64,000 nucleotides of DNA from Mycolicibacterium lacusdiani (GTDB lineage Bacteria > Actinomycetota > Actinomycetes > Mycobacteriales > Mycobacteriaceae), in assembly GCF_021916785.1 (NCBI RefSeq), contig NZ_JAKCFC010000004.1:412973-476972 (forward strand), given 5' to 3'. The notes under the pieces were generated by a model. It was not told the DNA's origin, made no database searches, and worked only from the letters and a program-made list of their open reading frames with translations. Within the stretch, counting starts at the first letter, position 1, and each line of letters opens with the position of its first letter. The position numbers and the translations under genes are program-made. Below are positions 63,260 through 64,000 of the stretch, piece after piece.

Positions 63260-64000
63260 ATGGACAAGGTCTGGTTCGTCACGGGCTCGACCCGCGGCTT
63301 CGGCCGGAAATTGGTCGAGGCTGCCCTGGATGCCGGTGACGCGGTTGCGGCCACCGCACGGCGTCCCGATCGGTTGGTCGATCTGGTGGATGCGTACGGG
63401 GATCGGGTCCTGCCGCTGCCACTCGACGTGACCGACGCCGACGCGGCACGCACGGCGCTGGCCACGGCGCGCGATCACTTCGGCCGTGTCGACGTCGTGG
63501 TCAACAACGCCGGATACGCCAACGTCGCCCCGATCGAGACCGGGGACACCGGCGACTTCCGCGCGCAGTTCGAGACCAACTTCTGGGGCGTCTACAACGT
63601 GTCGAAGGCCGCGATCCCCGTCCTGCGCGAGCAAGAGGGCGGACTCATCATCCAGTTCTCGTCGATGGGCGGCCGCGTCGGCGGGTCGGCAGGCATCGCG
63701 TCGTACCAGGCCGCGAAGTTCGCGATCGACGGGTTCTCCCGGGTGCTGCAGACTGAGACGGCGCCGTTCGGGATCAAGGTGGTCGTGGTCGAACCGAGCG
63801 GGTTCGCGACCGACTGGGCAGGCTCGTCGATGACCATCGACGACATCCCCGACCGCTACGCCGACACCGTCGGTGCGATGAACGCCATCCGCACCAGCGA
63901 TGCCGTCACTGCGGGCGATCCCGCCCGTGCGGCGAACATCCTGGTCCGGCTGTCCCGGCGCGCTGACGTGCCGTACCACCTGCCGCTCGGCGTGATCGCC
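63260..64000 (+). CDS. Short-chain dehydrogenase/reductase (cut by right edge)
   Basis: At least 247 residues. WFVTGSTRGFGRKLVE (NADP site), NNAGYAN, SSMGGRVGG and YQAAK (Tyr/Lys) are classical SDR motifs. The wording matches the oxidoreductases that sit beside TetR genes in soil bacteria. GAGGAGG lies 6 nt before the ATG. The C-terminus lies outside the window. Confidence 0.9.
   Translation, partial: MDKVWFVTGSTRGFGRKLVEAALDAGDAVAATARRPDRLVDLVDAYGDRVLPLPLDVTDADAARTALATARDHFGRVDVVVNNAGYANVAPIETGDTGDFRAQFETNFWGVYNVSKAAIPVLREQEGGLIIQFSSMGGRVGGSAGIASYQAAKFAIDGFSRVLQTETAPFGIKVVVVEPSGFATDWAGSSMTIDDIPDRYADTVGAMNAIRTSDAVTAGDPARAANILVRLSRRADVPYHLPLGVIA

Noticed and set aside
1..64000. tRNA, rRNA, CRISPR array or prophage genes
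   Set aside because: No cloverleaf, repeat-spacer array or phage structural gene was recognised anywhere in the window.

Overview
The window is GC-rich actinobacterial DNA, densely packed on both strands and rich in GTG starts. It is best explained as the chromosome of a rapidly growing mycobacterium (Mycolicibacterium-like). Markers are an Lsr2-family nucleoid protein, a wax ester synthase/diacylglycerol acyltransferase, a close relative of M. tuberculosis celA1 (GH6), a PepD-type HtrA protease, a GH16 enzyme like Rv0315, a DUF732 secreted protein, an LpqH-type lipoprotein and a tetronasin-type ABC exporter. No rRNA, tRNA, CRISPR array, prophage or intact insertion sequence was seen.

Layout. 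1-6 kb: TetR/MFS pair, a cytochrome P450 broken by a one-base frameshift with a ferredoxin relic behind it, then an SDR-WS/DGAT pair. 6-13.8 kb: a polyamine-type locus. An XRE-cupin regulator, an ABC importer (binding lipoprotein, two permeases, ATPase) and a PuuB-like FAD oxidase run leftward; a cupin and a sarcosine-oxidase-like enzyme run rightward from a shared promoter region with GTTCG half-sites. 13.8-17.4 kb: ArsR-SRPBCC pair, a decayed SUKH (SMI1/KNR4) gene, an Lsr2 paralogue and a polyprenyl-phosphate sugar transferase. 17.4-25.2 kb: PepD, CelA1, acyltransferase, dienelactone hydrolase, and a leftward fumarase-ThrE-cupin run. 25.2-34.3 kb: GntR regulator, ACC deaminase, hydrolase lipoprotein, GMC oxidoreductase, ABC-F protein, a GT-C glycosyltransferase and a GH16 enzyme.

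34.3-47.7 kb: DUF732 protein, a candidate structured small RNA, TetR/epimerase and AraC/NmrA divergent pairs, two APC amino acid/amine permeases, DUF3616, flavin-type oxidase, hydrolase and LysR genes, and an ATP-grasp protein. 47.7-55.6 kb: a methionine aminopeptidase divergent from a small XRE regulator with two near-identical 16-bp palindromes between them, an amidase, a K+ channel, an ABC exporter and an LpqH-like lipoprotein. 55.6-64 kb: SDR/epimerase pair, the YciI-ECF sigma (ECF42-type) pair, a secreted small protein, a MOSC-ferredoxin reductase fusion with its TetR, and an SDR cut by the right edge.

A recurring regulatory feature is a -10 element (TANNNT) placed 6-7 nt upstream of the start codon with no Shine-Dalgarno sequence. 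This predicts leaderless mRNAs for about a dozen genes here and was used to choose several starts. All functional calls come from reading the sequence and remembered family features; no search was run.
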